47,871 nucleotides of DNA from a virus. The stretch covers positions 1 through 47,871 of IMG/VR virus record IMGVR_UViG_3300007734_000707. One strand, 5' to 3'. Of the stretch, positions 14,355 to 22,405 are shown one piece after another. Position numbers and translations under genes: made by a program. The notes beneath the pieces are model-generated. The model saw nothing but the letters and a program-made list of their open reading frames with translations, did not search any database and had not been told where the DNA came from. How positions within the stretch are numbered: the first letter of the stretch is position 1; every line of letters starts with the position of its first letter.

Positions 14355-14373
14355 GGGTTACCTATAAGGTAAC
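14344..14373. repeat. Double palindrome with three half-sites
   Basis: A perfect copy GTTACCTATAAGGTAAC at 14357-14373 shares its left arm with an outward-facing repeat at 14344-14360 (GTAACC-N6-GGTTAC). Between the fibre adaptor and the next fibre gene. Confidence 0.85.
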
Positions 14374-14383
14374 GAGGCAAATT

Positions 14384-15013
14384 ATGACGCTGGCCATCAC
14401 CCACACCAAGGTCTCGGGCAAATCCGACGGCACCGACGCGACGCTCGTTCAGCCTTCGGACTGGAACGCGGCGCTCACCACGTCGATGGCAACGGCCAAG
14501 ATCCTCGGCCGTAATACGGCGGGCACTGGAGCGATCGAAGAACTCGCGCCGGCCACCGTCGTGACGATGCTGGGCGCTGCCGGCCTGGCGCTCAACAACG
14601 CGCTTTCGGGCAACAACACGCTCTCCGGCAACAACACGCTCTCCGGCAACAACACGCTCTCCGGCAACAACTCGTTCACCGGCGTGAACACCTACACCAA
14701 GACCCAGACGGCAACTCCCGCCGCGCTGACGTCAGGCGCTGCCGGCGATGCCGCGGCGAACCAAGCGTTCACCGTCGATGTGAACGGCTCGACCTTTACG
14801 ATCACAAACCCGACCGGCGGCGTCGACAAGACGTACTACGCGGTCTGGGTCAAGTACACGACGGCGCACAGCCTCGCGTTCGGCAGCAAATTCAAGACGA
14901 CCGGCTTCACGCCGTCGGCTCTGGCCGGGAAGTACGACCATCTTGTGTTCCGATACGACAGCGGCGCTGACATTTACGCGCTCGTCGGCTCTCGCAACGA
15001 CGTGGAGACGTAA
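14384..15013 (+). CDS. Tail fibre or spike protein with LSGNNT repeats
   Basis: 209 residues. The N-terminus (THTKVSGKSDGTDATLVQPSDWNA) is the kind of adhesin base seen in many phage fibres, followed by TTSMATAKILGRNTAGTGAIEEL. A short shaft of four LSGNNT/S units (18-bp DNA repeats at 14601-14672) comes next. The C-terminal half is a beta domain (FTVDVNGSTFTITNPTGG, KTYYAVWVKYTTAHSLAFGSKFKTTG, YDHLVFRYDSG). Its stop overlaps the next gene's ATG by one base (TAATG). Confidence 0.7.
   Translation: MTLAITHTKVSGKSDGTDATLVQPSDWNAALTTSMATAKILGRNTAGTGAIEELAPATVVTMLGAAGLALNNALSGNNTLSGNNTLSGNNTLSGNNSFTGVNTYTKTQTATPAALTSGAAGDAAANQAFTVDVNGSTFTITNPTGGVDKTYYAVWVKYTTAHSLAFGSKFKTTGFTPSALAGKYDHLVFRYDSGADIYALVGSRNDVET
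14601..14672 (+). repeat. Four 18-bp tandem repeats in the fibre gene
   Basis: The unit CGCTCTCCGGCAACAACA occurs four times, the first with three changes and the last with one. It encodes LSGNNT. Likely to vary in copy number through slippage, which would change shaft length. Confidence 0.9.
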
Positions 15014-17370
15014 TGCTTCCACTCATTGGAGGTTTCGGATCATCGGGTGCGTATCAGGTACAGCGGTGCCTACGCTTCCGCTCGCCGTCGTCGGCGTACG
15101 CGAGCTTCACCCCAGGAGCCTCTGGGCGCGACGCGTGGACGTTTGTTGTGGGCGTCAAGCGCGCCACTCTCAGCGTCGCTATGCACATTCTGTCTGCCGA
15201 TACGAGCAGCGAAGACGCCATCTTTTTCGACACGAACAACAAGCTGTGCGTCACCATCGCCGGAACTGCCCGCCTGGTGTCTACCGCGGCGTTCCGCGAC
15301 CCCTGCGCTTGGGGGCTTCTGCGCGTGGTCTATGACGCGGCCAACGGCACGAACAACCTGAAGCTCCGCGTGTTCTGGAACGACGTCGAGATTACCGCGT
15401 GGGATACCGACACGCGCAGCGGCATCACGACAGGCACCGCGAAGATCAACCACACCGTCGCGCACAACCTAGGTCGCAACGCCAACGGCTCCACGTCGTA
15501 CTACGACGGCTACATGGCCGAGCCGGCGCTGAAGAGCTCGGTTGATGCTGCGTGGGGCACCACTACGGATACAGTCACTAACATCCCAGGTCCGGTGATG
15601 CCGCTAGGCGCGCTCTGGTTCTTGGATTTCTCAGACAATTCTGGAACGACGTCCACGACGCTCGGCAAGGATCGCTCTGGCAACGGCAACAACTGGACGC
15701 CGAACAATTTCAGCGTGTCTGCTGGGTTGACCAACGACAGCTTCACCGACTCGCCGACGAACTATGGAAACGACTCGGGCGCTGGCGGAGAGGTGCGTGG
15801 AAACTTCGCAGTTATGAACTGGCTGGACCGACCGGCTGGTACAGGCGCGTCTCCAGCATTTTCTGATGGCAACCTCACCGTCGCCAACACGTCCGACAAC
15901 CTCAACATGCCCTGCCGGTCGACGCTTGGTTTTAGGTCGGGAAAAATTCGGTTCGAGCAGTACATCGTCACCACCAAAGCGGTTGAGGGCACTGGCGGCT
16001 ATCACGCGGGTGGTTTTTGCCCGGAGACCGCTCCACTGAATAACCCTCCCGGCGCGAACGCGGGTGGCGGCGTCGGTGGATTTGGGCGCGACGGAACCGT
16101 CAACGCCGACGGCGTGCAGACGTACTCCACTGGGGTGTCAACGTGGGCGCAGGACGATATTTACACCCACTTGCTCGACATCGACAACGGCAAATACTAC
16201 CTCGCTAAGAACGGTACTTGGCTGAACTCTGCTAACCCGGACGCTGGCACCGGCTACGTAGCGACCATCACCACAACCGGAAAAGAATGGTACGCCTGCG
16301 CTGAGCACGCGCGCACCGCCGAGAAGAGCACGTTCAACTTCGGCCAGCGCCCGTGGCAGAGCACGCCCGCGAACTGCACGTCGTTCAAGGCGATGTGCAC
16401 CCAAAACAAAACAGCGCCGTCGATCCTGCGCGCCGACGACTACTTCGCGATCAACCTTCGCACCGGAACGGGCGCGTCGTTCAACGTCACTGGCAAGCGT
16501 TTCCAGCCGGACCTAGTGTTTGGCAAGGGCCGCAGCGGCACGACCGATTGGTACGCCTATGACGCCACTCGCGGCGTGCAGAAGGATCTTGGCTTCAATC
16601 TCGCGACCGACGAAACCACGCAGGCGCAGGGCGTGACCGCGTTCAACAGCGACGGGTTCTCCGGCGGCACACTCGCCAAGCTGAACACGAACGCGGCAAC
16701 CTACGTCAACTACCTAATTAAAAAGGGCGCGCACTTCGACATCGTTACCTACACGGGCAACGGATCGAACCGCACCATTGCCCATGCGCTGGGCGTCGCG
16801 CCGTCGCTCGTAATCATCAAATCGCGCACGACCGCAGGATCTGACACCGGTTGGCCCTTGTGGAGCAACGGTCTCGCCAACACCGAATACATTCTGATGA
16901 ACACGGCTGGCGTGAAGGTTACTGGAGCGACCACGTTCTGGAACAGCACGTCTCCCACCAGCAGCGTGTTCAGCCTCGGCACCGCGGCTGAGGTCAATGC
17001 GAACGGTGACACGTATGTCGCTTACGTGTTCGCGGATACCCCCGGCTTCTTCAAGGCCGGCGCTTTCACAGGAAATGCGAACGCCGATGGCCCGTTCGTG
17101 CCGCTCGGCTTCCGACCCAGCCTGGTCTCGATCAAGAACCCATCCGGCACCAATCGTTGGTGGGACGTCGACGGGGTTCGTAATTCGTACAATCCGGTTG
17201 GCCTTGAAATCGACTTCTCAGCGACGACTGCCGAGGCGTCGACCACGGGCATCGACATCGTCTCCAACGGGTTCAAGCTTCGCGAGCTGGGCGCCGCGCT
17301 CAACTCCGCGAACGCCATGTTGTACTTCGCTTTCGGCGAGTTCCCCTTCAAATACGGCCGCGCGCGGTAA
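15013..17370 (+). CDS. Large tail fibre or receptor-binding protein
   Basis: 785 residues. The N-terminal part (to about 200) looks like a concanavalin/LamG-type module (CLRFRSPSSAYASFTPGASG, DAWTFVVGVKRATLS, GLLRVVYDAANGTNNLKLRVFWN, GRNANGSTSYYDGYMAE). The centre resembles a SPRY-like module (GGYHAGGF, GVGGFGRDGTVNADGVQTYS, YTHLLDIDNGKYYLAKNGTW). The C-terminal part has repeated units of the type DIVTYTGNGSNRTIAHALG with PSLVIIKSRT, seen in many phage fibres (DUF7483-type). It is probably the host-recognition protein. Overlaps the previous gene by TAATG. Confidence 0.75.
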   Translation: MLPLIGGFGSSGAYQVQRCLRFRSPSSAYASFTPGASGRDAWTFVVGVKRATLSVAMHILSADTSSEDAIFFDTNNKLCVTIAGTARLVSTAAFRDPCAWGLLRVVYDAANGTNNLKLRVFWNDVEITAWDTDTRSGITTGTAKINHTVAHNLGRNANGSTSYYDGYMAEPALKSSVDAAWGTTTDTVTNIPGPVMPLGALWFLDFSDNSGTTSTTLGKDRSGNGNNWTPNNFSVSAGLTNDSFTDSPTNYGNDSGAGGEVRGNFAVMNWLDRPAGTGASPAFSDGNLTVANTSDNLNMPCRSTLGFRSGKIRFEQYIVTTKAVEGTGGYHAGGFCPETAPLNNPPGANAGGGVGGFGRDGTVNADGVQTYSTGVSTWAQDDIYTHLLDIDNGKYYLAKNGTWLNSANPDAGTGYVATITTTGKEWYACAEHARTAEKSTFNFGQRPWQSTPANCTSFKAMCTQNKTAPSILRADDYFAINLRTGTGASFNVTGKRFQPDLVFGKGRSGTTDWYAYDATRGVQKDLGFNLATDETTQAQGVTAFNSDGFSGGTLAKLNTNAATYVNYLIKKGAHFDIVTYTGNGSNRTIAHALGVAPSLVIIKSRTTAGSDTGWPLWSNGLANTEYILMNTAGVKVTGATTFWNSTSPTSSVFSLGTAAEVNANGDTYVAYVFADTPGFFKAGAFTGNANADGPFVPLGFRPSLVSIKNPSGTNRWWDVDGVRNSYNPVGLEIDFSATTAEASTTGIDIVSNGFKLRELGAALNSANAMLYFAFGEFPFKYGRAR

Positions 17371-17396
17371 TCCGCGCAACATAAGGAGCTAGGCTC

Positions 17397-17849
17397 ATGA
17401 GTCGCTTCCAACTTAACGACGGCCGCATCATCCAGCACGATCAGGCGTTCGAGCAGGACGAGCTCAACTACGTTTCGGGCCCTGGCCGCCTCACGCAAGA
17501 AGAGCGCGACGCGATGGGGATCACCGAGGTTGTTGATCCGCCCCGCGCCGACGACCGATTTTACTGGATCGGTGAGGACGGAGCTGCTACGCCGAAGGAC
17601 TTGGTTACCCTAAAGGTAACAGCGGTTTCGAGCGTGAAGCAGACCGCACGGTCGGTTTTGTCCGCCTGGGACTGGCGTGTCATCCGCTCCGCGTCAGGCG
17701 GGGCTGCTCTATCCGAAGAACAGGTCTCTGCCATGCAGGCGGTGCGCGCCTACAGCAACACGCTCGAAGCGGAGATCGCCGCGATCTCTGACGTGCCCGC
17801 GCTCGAGGCGTGGACGAAAGAGCCGAAGAACTGGCCGGAGTTGGCGTGA
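17397..17849 (+). CDS. Tail fibre assembly or tail-associated protein
   Basis: 150 residues, AAGGAG upstream of the ATG. It follows the large fibre gene, the normal place for a fibre assembly chaperone. The sequence runs from YVSGPGRLTQEERDAMGITEV and FYWIGEDG to a helical C-terminal part (RSVLSAWDWRVIRSASGGAALSEEQVSAMQAVR, ending WTKEPKNWPELA). The W-x-V-x-R pattern and the KEP-x-x-WP end are typical of small tail-fibre-assembly-like proteins. The palindrome at 17604-17620 lies in frame, encoding VTLKVT. Confidence 0.65.
   Translation: MSRFQLNDGRIIQHDQAFEQDELNYVSGPGRLTQEERDAMGITEVVDPPRADDRFYWIGEDGAATPKDLVTLKVTAVSSVKQTARSVLSAWDWRVIRSASGGAALSEEQVSAMQAVRAYSNTLEAEIAAISDVPALEAWTKEPKNWPELA
17604..17620. 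repeat. Dispersed palindrome, perfect copy
   Basis: GTTACCCTAAAGGTAAC. In frame in the fibre-assembly-like gene, as VTLKVT. Confidence 0.85.
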
Positions 17850-18073
17850 AAAGGATCAAGAAACACTTCCACCGCTGGCGCGACGTAAAACGCTGGTGGA
17901 GTTTTTGGGCCTCGATCGGCTCGGCCGTATTTTGGAGCGCCATCGTCGGCCTTAACGGGATCTGGCCAGCGTTCCAAGACCTGGTCTCCATCTGGGTGCT
18001 CTGCGCCGTGGCGATCGCGCTCAACGTCACTATCGCCGCTGCTCGTATGTTCAAACAACCGGGGCTTGACTGA
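17846..18073 (+). CDS. Holin-like membrane protein
   Basis: 75 residues from a GTG that overlaps the previous stop (GTGA); the upstream in-frame start at 17810 lies in the fibre-assembly gene and is rejected. The N-terminus is strongly basic (MKRIKKHFHRWRDVKRWW), followed by two hydrophobic segments (FWASIGSAVFWSAIVGLNGIW and LVSIWVLCAVAIALNVTIAAA) and a short polar end. The layout matches small phage holins of the DUF7940 type. Position directly before the lysozyme supports holin function. Confidence 0.75.
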   Translation: MKRIKKHFHRWRDVKRWWSFWASIGSAVFWSAIVGLNGIWPAFQDLVSIWVLCAVAIALNVTIAAARMFKQPGLD

Positions 18074-18615
18074 TGCCTGTTCATCGCAACGTAAAACGAG
18101 CCGGCCCCGCCATCGTCATTCCGGCGGCCGTCGGCGCTCTAGCGGCGGTGTTCATCCCGCGCTGGGAGGGCATGAGCTTGGTGGTCGAGCATCAGCATTT
18201 CGACCCGCCCGGCGTCTATACCGTGTGTAACGGCGTCACCAACCTCGACCCCGACTATGCGTGGATCCGGCCGGGCATGAAGTTCACGACGGAGAAATGT
18301 GCCGAGGCGTTCCAGAAAATCCTCCCGAAATACTACGAGCCGCTTGTCGGCTGCATCGACGGGTTCATGGCGTATCCGCCGCACCGTCAGGTGGCGGTGC
18401 TGTCGTTTGCCTACAACCTCGGGCCCGGCGCGGTCTGCGGCGACCGTAAACACAGCGGGCAAATCGCTGCGACGTTCAACGCCGGCAACGCCAAGGGCGC
18501 GTGCAAAATGATGGGCGCGTACGTCAGAGCCAACGGCGTCACGCTCAAGGGACTTCAGAACCGCCGCTTCGATCCGAAGTGGGGTGAGATCGCTTGGTGT
18601 TCGAGGGAAGACTAA
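18073..18615 (+). CDS. SAR-type endolysin (GH24 lysozyme-like)
   Basis: 180 residues. An N-terminal weakly hydrophobic stretch (GPAIVIPAAVGALAAVFIP, about 11-29) rich in Ala/Gly suggests a signal-arrest-release anchor. The catalytic region follows: E32 (RWEGMS), D44 (HFDPPG) and T50 (VYTVCNG), matching the Glu-Asp-Thr plan of GH24 lysozymes, with a slightly longer Glu-Asp spacing than in T4 lysozyme. Later motifs are VLSFAYNLGPGAVC, AATFNAG and GLQNRR. It cleaves peptidoglycan in the periplasm after membrane release. ATG overlaps the holin stop by one base. Confidence 0.88.
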   Translation: MPVHRNVKRAGPAIVIPAAVGALAAVFIPRWEGMSLVVEHQHFDPPGVYTVCNGVTNLDPDYAWIRPGMKFTTEKCAEAFQKILPKYYEPLVGCIDGFMAYPPHRQVAVLSFAYNLGPGAVCGDRKHSGQIAATFNAGNAKGACKMMGAYVRANGVTLKGLQNRRFDPKWGEIAWCSRED

Positions 18616-18968
18616 TGTGGTGGATTGAGCACATTTTCGCCGGAGCGTTGGCCTACGTGCTCCATTGGGGCACCGGCGCCGCGATTATTGCCGGCTGTCT
18701 GGCGTGCATCTTCGCGATGGGCTGGGTCTCGACGATCCCGCTGATTGGGCCGCCTCTCGCCAAAGTTTCCACTCGCATGTTCATTGAGATCGCGGTCATC
18801 ACCGCGGTGTTCATGGGCGGTATGTGGGTCGGCGACCATGATCGCGCGGCGCGCGTGGCGCAGCAGAAAGTGATCGTGAAGGAGCATGTGAAGGGTGTCG
18901 TCGACGGTACAAAAACTCCGTCTTCCGAGCAGGCTACGGATCCATACGCCGATCCGAACTTGAGGTGA
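18615..18968 (+). CDS. Membrane protein, probable inner-membrane spanin component
   Basis: 117 residues from the ATG overlapping the lysozyme stop (TAATG). Hydrophobic segments at about 8-40 (FAGALAYVLHWGTGAAIIAG, CLACIFAMGWVSTI) and about 56-73 (MFIEIAVITAVFMGGMWVG) are followed by a polar tail (DRAARVAQQKVIVKEHV). Position between a lysozyme and a lipoprotein gene suggests the i-spanin (Rz) role. However, classical Rz has a single N-terminal anchor and a longer coiled coil, so this is tentative; a second holin or antiholin is the alternative. Confidence 0.55.
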   Translation: MWWIEHIFAGALAYVLHWGTGAAIIAGCLACIFAMGWVSTIPLIGPPLAKVSTRMFIEIAVITAVFMGGMWVGDHDRAARVAQQKVIVKEHVKGVVDGTKTPSSEQATDPYADPNLR

Positions 18969-18973
18969 GGTCA

Positions 18974-19204
18974 ATGAAATTCGTTAGTGTCATCTTTTTT
19001 GGCTTACTGCTCGCCGCCTGCCAGACTACGAAAGGCAGCGGCGACGACGAGACAGCGTGCATCGCCCTCGACAAGCCATACACCTACAATCCGGTCAACA
19101 AAGAGAGCTCGAGGCACGCCGGCCCGGCGCTAGCCAAGGACCTCAAGCGTCACAACCAGACGTTCGATCGGCTGCACTGCCCGCGAGGGGACGTGCTCAA
19201 ATGA
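18974..19204 (+). CDS. Small lipoprotein, probable outer-membrane spanin component
   Basis: 76 residues from the ATG at 18974 with GAGG just upstream; an in-frame GTG at 18965 overlaps the previous stop and is possible. The N-terminus (MKFVSVIFFGLLLAAC) is a lipoprotein signal with lipobox LLAAC, so C16 would be lipidated. The mature part is short and has two further Cys. A lipoprotein directly after the lysozyme and a membrane protein fits an o-spanin (Rz1), here as a separate and not embedded gene. Confidence 0.65.
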   Translation: MKFVSVIFFGLLLAACQTTKGSGDDETACIALDKPYTYNPVNKESSRHAGPALAKDLKRHNQTFDRLHCPRGDVLK

Positions 19205-19572
19205 GCAGCGCCCAAGACGCGGCGAAAGACGTGATCGGATCCGCCGCGGCGGATGCTGAACGAGTGGTAGAGCGCGCAGCTCAGCGCGCCGCGGCTCTTC
19301 TGGCACAGCACGCCGAGGATAAGATCGAGGATACGTCGGAGCGCGCCGCGACGAAGGCGTTGAACAAGCTTTTAGTTGGGCTAGGCGTCGACACTAGCGA
19401 CCCGCAAGCGATGATCGCCATGCAGAAAGACTTCGCGTATTTGCGGACGTGGCGGCAGAGCATCGACGCGATGAAAACGCAGAGCCTAAAGACGGCTGTG
19501 GTGGTTGTTGTCACCGGTATGCTCGGAGCGTGCTGGGCGGTGTTCGTCTACGGCTGGCCCGGCTCTAGGTAA
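19201..19572 (+). CDS. Holin-like protein with C-terminal membrane anchor
   Basis: 123 residues; the ATG overlaps the previous stop (ATGA). The first 60 residues are an amphipathic helical region (ADAERVVERAAQRAAALLAQ). Next comes GLGVDTSDPQAMIAMQKDFAYLRTWR, and the end is one membrane segment (TAVVVVVTGMLGACWAVFVYG). The order D-x-x-D/P-x-A-x-x-x-MQ-x-D-x-x-x-LR-x-WR followed by a TM helix is common in phage proteins in lysis regions, often called holin-associated. Function is inferred from that context. Confidence 0.6.
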   Translation: MSSAQDAAKDVIGSAAADAERVVERAAQRAAALLAQHAEDKIEDTSERAATKALNKLLVGLGVDTSDPQAMIAMQKDFAYLRTWRQSIDAMKTQSLKTAVVVVVTGMLGACWAVFVYGWPGSR

Positions 19573-19766
19573 TGCCAAAGCGAGACCCACTGACGCTTCC
19601 GTACCCGAGAGGAATACATCGCCTGGACACGTTGACAGACGTGTTCAAGCAGAACTCCAAGAAACCGTACATTGGGATCACCCAAGGCGGATCGAGCCGA
19701 AAGGCAAAAGGAGCGAAGGTGGCTGCCACTGAGGCCCAGCTTCGTCAAACACAGACTGGAGAATAA
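19572..19766 (+). CDS. Small basic hypothetical protein
   Basis: 64 residues, start overlapping the previous stop (TAATG). Pro/Arg/Lys-rich with the segment LPYPRGIHRLDTLTDVF. No membrane segment and no recognised family. The tight coupling to its neighbours supports a real gene. Confidence 0.6.
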   Translation: MPKRDPLTLPYPRGIHRLDTLTDVFKQNSKKPYIGITQGGSSRKAKGAKVAATEAQLRQTQTGE

Positions 19767-19767
19767 C

Positions 19768-19998
19768 ATGGCCACAACCCCGAAAGCTCAGACCGCCGCG
19801 CCGGCTCCGGCCGCGGCAGCTCCCGCCCCCGAAGTCTCCGTTACCGCCGAGGTAAATCAGACCGCGGCTCCGATCCCGGAACCGATCAAGGTGGCTCCGG
19901 CTCCGGCCAAGGCGAAAGCCGACGCTGCACCGGCCCAGAAGCTTTCCTCCCGCACGATCGCGGAGATGAAGGCCGGCAAGGAGTCGATCTCCAAATAA
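19768..19998 (+). CDS. Small Ala/Pro-rich hypothetical protein
   Basis: 76 residues from the ATG at 19768, with GGAG upstream. Almost entirely Ala, Pro, Glu and Lys until a short end (SSRTIAEMKAGKESISK) that looks like a binding helix. Likely disordered; the composition resembles the linkers of the scaffold protein and the 38503 gene. A one-mismatch palindrome (19840-19856) lies in frame as V-T-A-E-V. Confidence 0.6.
   Translation: MATTPKAQTAAPAPAAAAPAPEVSVTAEVNQTAAPIPEPIKVAPAPAKAKADAAPAQKLSSRTIAEMKAGKESISK
19840..19856. repeat. Dispersed palindrome, one mismatch
   Basis: GTTACCGCCGAGGTAAA. In the Ala/Pro-rich gene at 19768. Confidence 0.7.
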
Positions 19999-20008
19999 CG
20001 GGGCTCTC

Positions 20009-21787
20009 GTGACTGCGATCAAGATCGACACGTTTGGCGGCATGGTGCCGGCAGTAGCAGATAAGCTGCTGCCGGTGTCGGCCGCTGCACGTTCGGAGAA
20101 CACTTGGCTCTATTCAGGCGAGCTCATCGGCCTCCGCCTGCCGACGAAACTCCGAGACTGCGTCCTGGCGTCGACCGGCAAGGTCTACCGCCTGCCGAAC
20201 AGCTACTCCGACGCGAAGCATCTCAGCGACTCGGTCTGGATGGAGTTCGAGAACCCGGACACCGACGTAGTGCCCGCCGCCGTAATTGGCGACACGTTCG
20301 ATCGGCACTACTGGGCGTCGTCGCCTTCGCCCCCGATGTATAGCCCGCGCTCCCGCATTGCGGCTTCCCAATCAGCCTACATCCTCGGTATTCCGTCGCC
20401 GGACACGGCGCCTGGCGTCGTCCCGACCGGCGGCTCGGCGACGATTGCCGCCCGTGCCTACGTCTATACGTGGGTGAGCGCCTACGGCGAAGAGGGCCCC
20501 CCGAGCCCAGCCACCAACGTCACGAACCACCCGGACGCGTCTTGGGCGATTACGCTCACAGCGCCGCTGAGTGGCGACACCACAGGTCGCAACCTGACGA
20601 GAACGCGCATCTACCGCGCGATCACGTCGGCGTCTGGCGTCACGACTTTCTTCCTGGTTACAGAGCTGGCGATCGGAACGCTCACTTACACCGACACGCT
20701 CACCGATGCCGTCGTCGCCCTCAACAGCATCCTCGAGAGCACGAATTGGATTGGCCCGCCAGCGGACCTTAAGGGCATGGTCTCGATGCCGAACGGCATC
20801 ATTGCTGGTTTTCGCGAGAACGAGATCTGGTTCTCTGAACCGTTCCGGCCACACGCATGGCCCGCCGCATACGCTGAAGTCGTCGACTTCCCAGTTGTCG
20901 GCCTCGGCGTCGTCGGCCAGACGCTTGTCGTCTGCACCGCGGGATACCCCGCGACGGCGACCGGAACACACCCGTCGATCATGACAATGTCTAAGCTCAC
21001 GCAGTTCGAGCCGTGCCTGTCGCGCGGATCCATCCTGTCGAGCACGGAGGGCGTGTATTACGCCTCTCCGAACGGACTCATCCTGGTCGCGAGCGGCCAG
21101 GTCACGAACGTGACCAAAGACCTGCTCACCAAGGATAAGTGGATGGCTCTGGTTGAGCTCCCGACCTTGCGCGCCGCGCGCCTGGGCTCGGCGTATTACG
21201 CGTTCGGCAGCTCGCGGTTCGGCGTGTTCTATGATGGCGCTTTTGACTCGGGTGCGTTTGCCCAAGAAGATTTCAGCGGAGCGCGCACGGGCCTCTTGAT
21301 TGACCCGCTGCAGGCTCGCCTCGGGTTCAACATCCTATCGAACGATGAGCCCTCGACCAACGTCATGAACGACCAATGGTCGAGTGAGCTGTTCGTCATC
21401 CGCGCCAACAAGCTGTACTGGCTGGATCTAACTGACAGCGCGCCGACATACGAGCCGTACATCTGGAAGTCGAAGATCTTCCAGACGAACGACAAGAAAA
21501 ACCTCGCGGCCATGCGGATCTACTTCACGGTGCCGGCGTCGACCGCGGCTCAGAACCCAGTCCGCAACGAGAACGCGGTTCAGGTTCTTGCTGCCGACCA
21601 ATACGGCATCGTCCGAGTTTACGGCGATGGCGTGCTGGTCACGACGCGCGAGCTGCGCACGTCCGGCGAGATCATGCGGATCGTGTCAGGCCAGAAGTGC
21701 GACACCTGGCAGTTCGAGATCGAGGCGAGGGTGCGCGTCTCTGCACTGCAGGCCGGGACCAGCGTAAAGGCCCTCGCCAGTGTCTAA
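20009..21787 (+). CDS. Large beta-rich virion protein (putative stopper or nozzle)
   Basis: 592 residues from a GTG with GGGGCTCTC upstream (weak site). It begins IDTFGGMVPAVADKLLP, then SGELIGLRLPTKL, and shows repeated beta-propeller-like strands (AYVYTWVSAYGEEGPPSPAT, MVSMPNGIIAGFRENEIWFSEPFRPHAWP, GQTLVVCTAGYPATATG, EGVYYASPNGLILVASG). Podovirus-like genomes often carry a protein of this size and pattern near the internal virion genes; tail nozzle or hub is the usual guess. It has no enzyme signature. Confidence 0.65.
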   Translation: MTAIKIDTFGGMVPAVADKLLPVSAAARSENTWLYSGELIGLRLPTKLRDCVLASTGKVYRLPNSYSDAKHLSDSVWMEFENPDTDVVPAAVIGDTFDRHYWASSPSPPMYSPRSRIAASQSAYILGIPSPDTAPGVVPTGGSATIAARAYVYTWVSAYGEEGPPSPATNVTNHPDASWAITLTAPLSGDTTGRNLTRTRIYRAITSASGVTTFFLVTELAIGTLTYTDTLTDAVVALNSILESTNWIGPPADLKGMVSMPNGIIAGFRENEIWFSEPFRPHAWPAAYAEVVDFPVVGLGVVGQTLVVCTAGYPATATGTHPSIMTMSKLTQFEPCLSRGSILSSTEGVYYASPNGLILVASGQVTNVTKDLLTKDKWMALVELPTLRAARLGSAYYAFGSSRFGVFYDGAFDSGAFAQEDFSGARTGLLIDPLQARLGFNILSNDEPSTNVMNDQWSSELFVIRANKLYWLDLTDSAPTYEPYIWKSKIFQTNDKKNLAAMRIYFTVPASTAAQNPVRNENAVQVLAADQYGIVRVYGDGVLVTTRELRTSGEIMRIVSGQKCDTWQFEIEARVRVSALQAGTSVKALASV

Positions 21788-21971
21788 TAAATACCCCGCA
21801 ATTCCAGAGCCACGCCCCGACGTTCCGGCGATTTACGACACCCTCGTGGCCGTGAAACAGACCGTCGAGATGCTCGCCGGCGTGCGCGGAGTGCGTAGGG
21901 ACGATCCTGTGACTTGGGGCGAGCTGGTCACGCTCGGCATCATCGCTGAAGACCAGATCCCGAAACGATGA
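21780..21971 (+). CDS. Small conserved hypothetical protein
   Basis: 63 residues from a GTG overlapping the previous gene by eight bases. Helical middle (YDTLVAVKQTVEMLAG) and an end DPVTWGELVTLGIIAEDQIPKR. Small proteins with a late TW-x-x-L-x-x-LG are frequent between fibre and internal virion genes, function unknown. It overlaps the next gene by four bases (ATGA). Confidence 0.65.
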   Translation: MSNKYPAIPEPRPDVPAIYDTLVAVKQTVEMLAGVRGVRRDDPVTWGELVTLGIIAEDQIPKR

Positions 21972-22405
21972 TCGTCTTCAACAACATCGAGCACGGCAAG
22001 GCCATCGCCGCGGCGATCCCCCGGAACTTCAATCCGGAGAAGGACCCGGTCATCAGCAACGTCGATGCCAGCGGAAAGTTACTCGGCGGGGTAATTTATG
22101 ACGGATGCACCGGTTCGTGCATCTTCATCCACCAAGCCGGTTTCAGTAAGCATTGGCTGTCGCGCGATATGCTTTGGGTTGCTTTCGACTACGTGTTTAA
22201 TCAGTTGAAGTGCAGTAAAGTGTGCGGGACTATACCTTCATGTAACCAACCATTACTTGCGCTCAACTTGAAACTCGGCTTTAAGGTAGAGGCCGTCATC
22301 GTCGACGGATACCCAGGCGCCGACATGCTCGTCTTGTCCATGACACGGGACGAGTGCCGCTGGCTGAAGCTGAAGCCCACCAGCCTGAAAGCAGGACCTC
22401 GATGA
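21968..22405 (+). CDS. GNAT-like acetyltransferase
   Basis: 145 residues. The layout fits the GNAT fold: strand GGVIYDGCTGSCIFIH, helix WVAFDYVFNQL, strand KVCGTIPSCNQPLLALNLKLGF (the LNLKLGF element is the classical N-x-x-x-x-x-x-x-LGF motif), then strand VEAVIVDG and end MLVLSMTRDECRWL. A classical acetyl-CoA pyrophosphate loop (Q/R-x-x-G-x-G/A) is not obvious, so activity is uncertain. Phages often carry such a gene among virion genes, and the target is unknown. Confidence 0.7.
   Translation: MIVFNNIEHGKAIAAAIPRNFNPEKDPVISNVDASGKLLGGVIYDGCTGSCIFIHQAGFSKHWLSRDMLWVAFDYVFNQLKCSKVCGTIPSCNQPLLALNLKLGFKVEAVIVDGYPGADMLVLSMTRDECRWLKLKPTSLKAGPR

Noticed and set aside
16744-16761. One-mismatch palindrome copy in the large fibre gene
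   Set aside because: It encodes VTYTGN, part of a conserved fibre motif, so protein conservation explains it and it is not counted as a site.
22229-22246. TATACC...GTAACC near the GNAT gene
   Set aside because: Too many mismatches to be called a copy.
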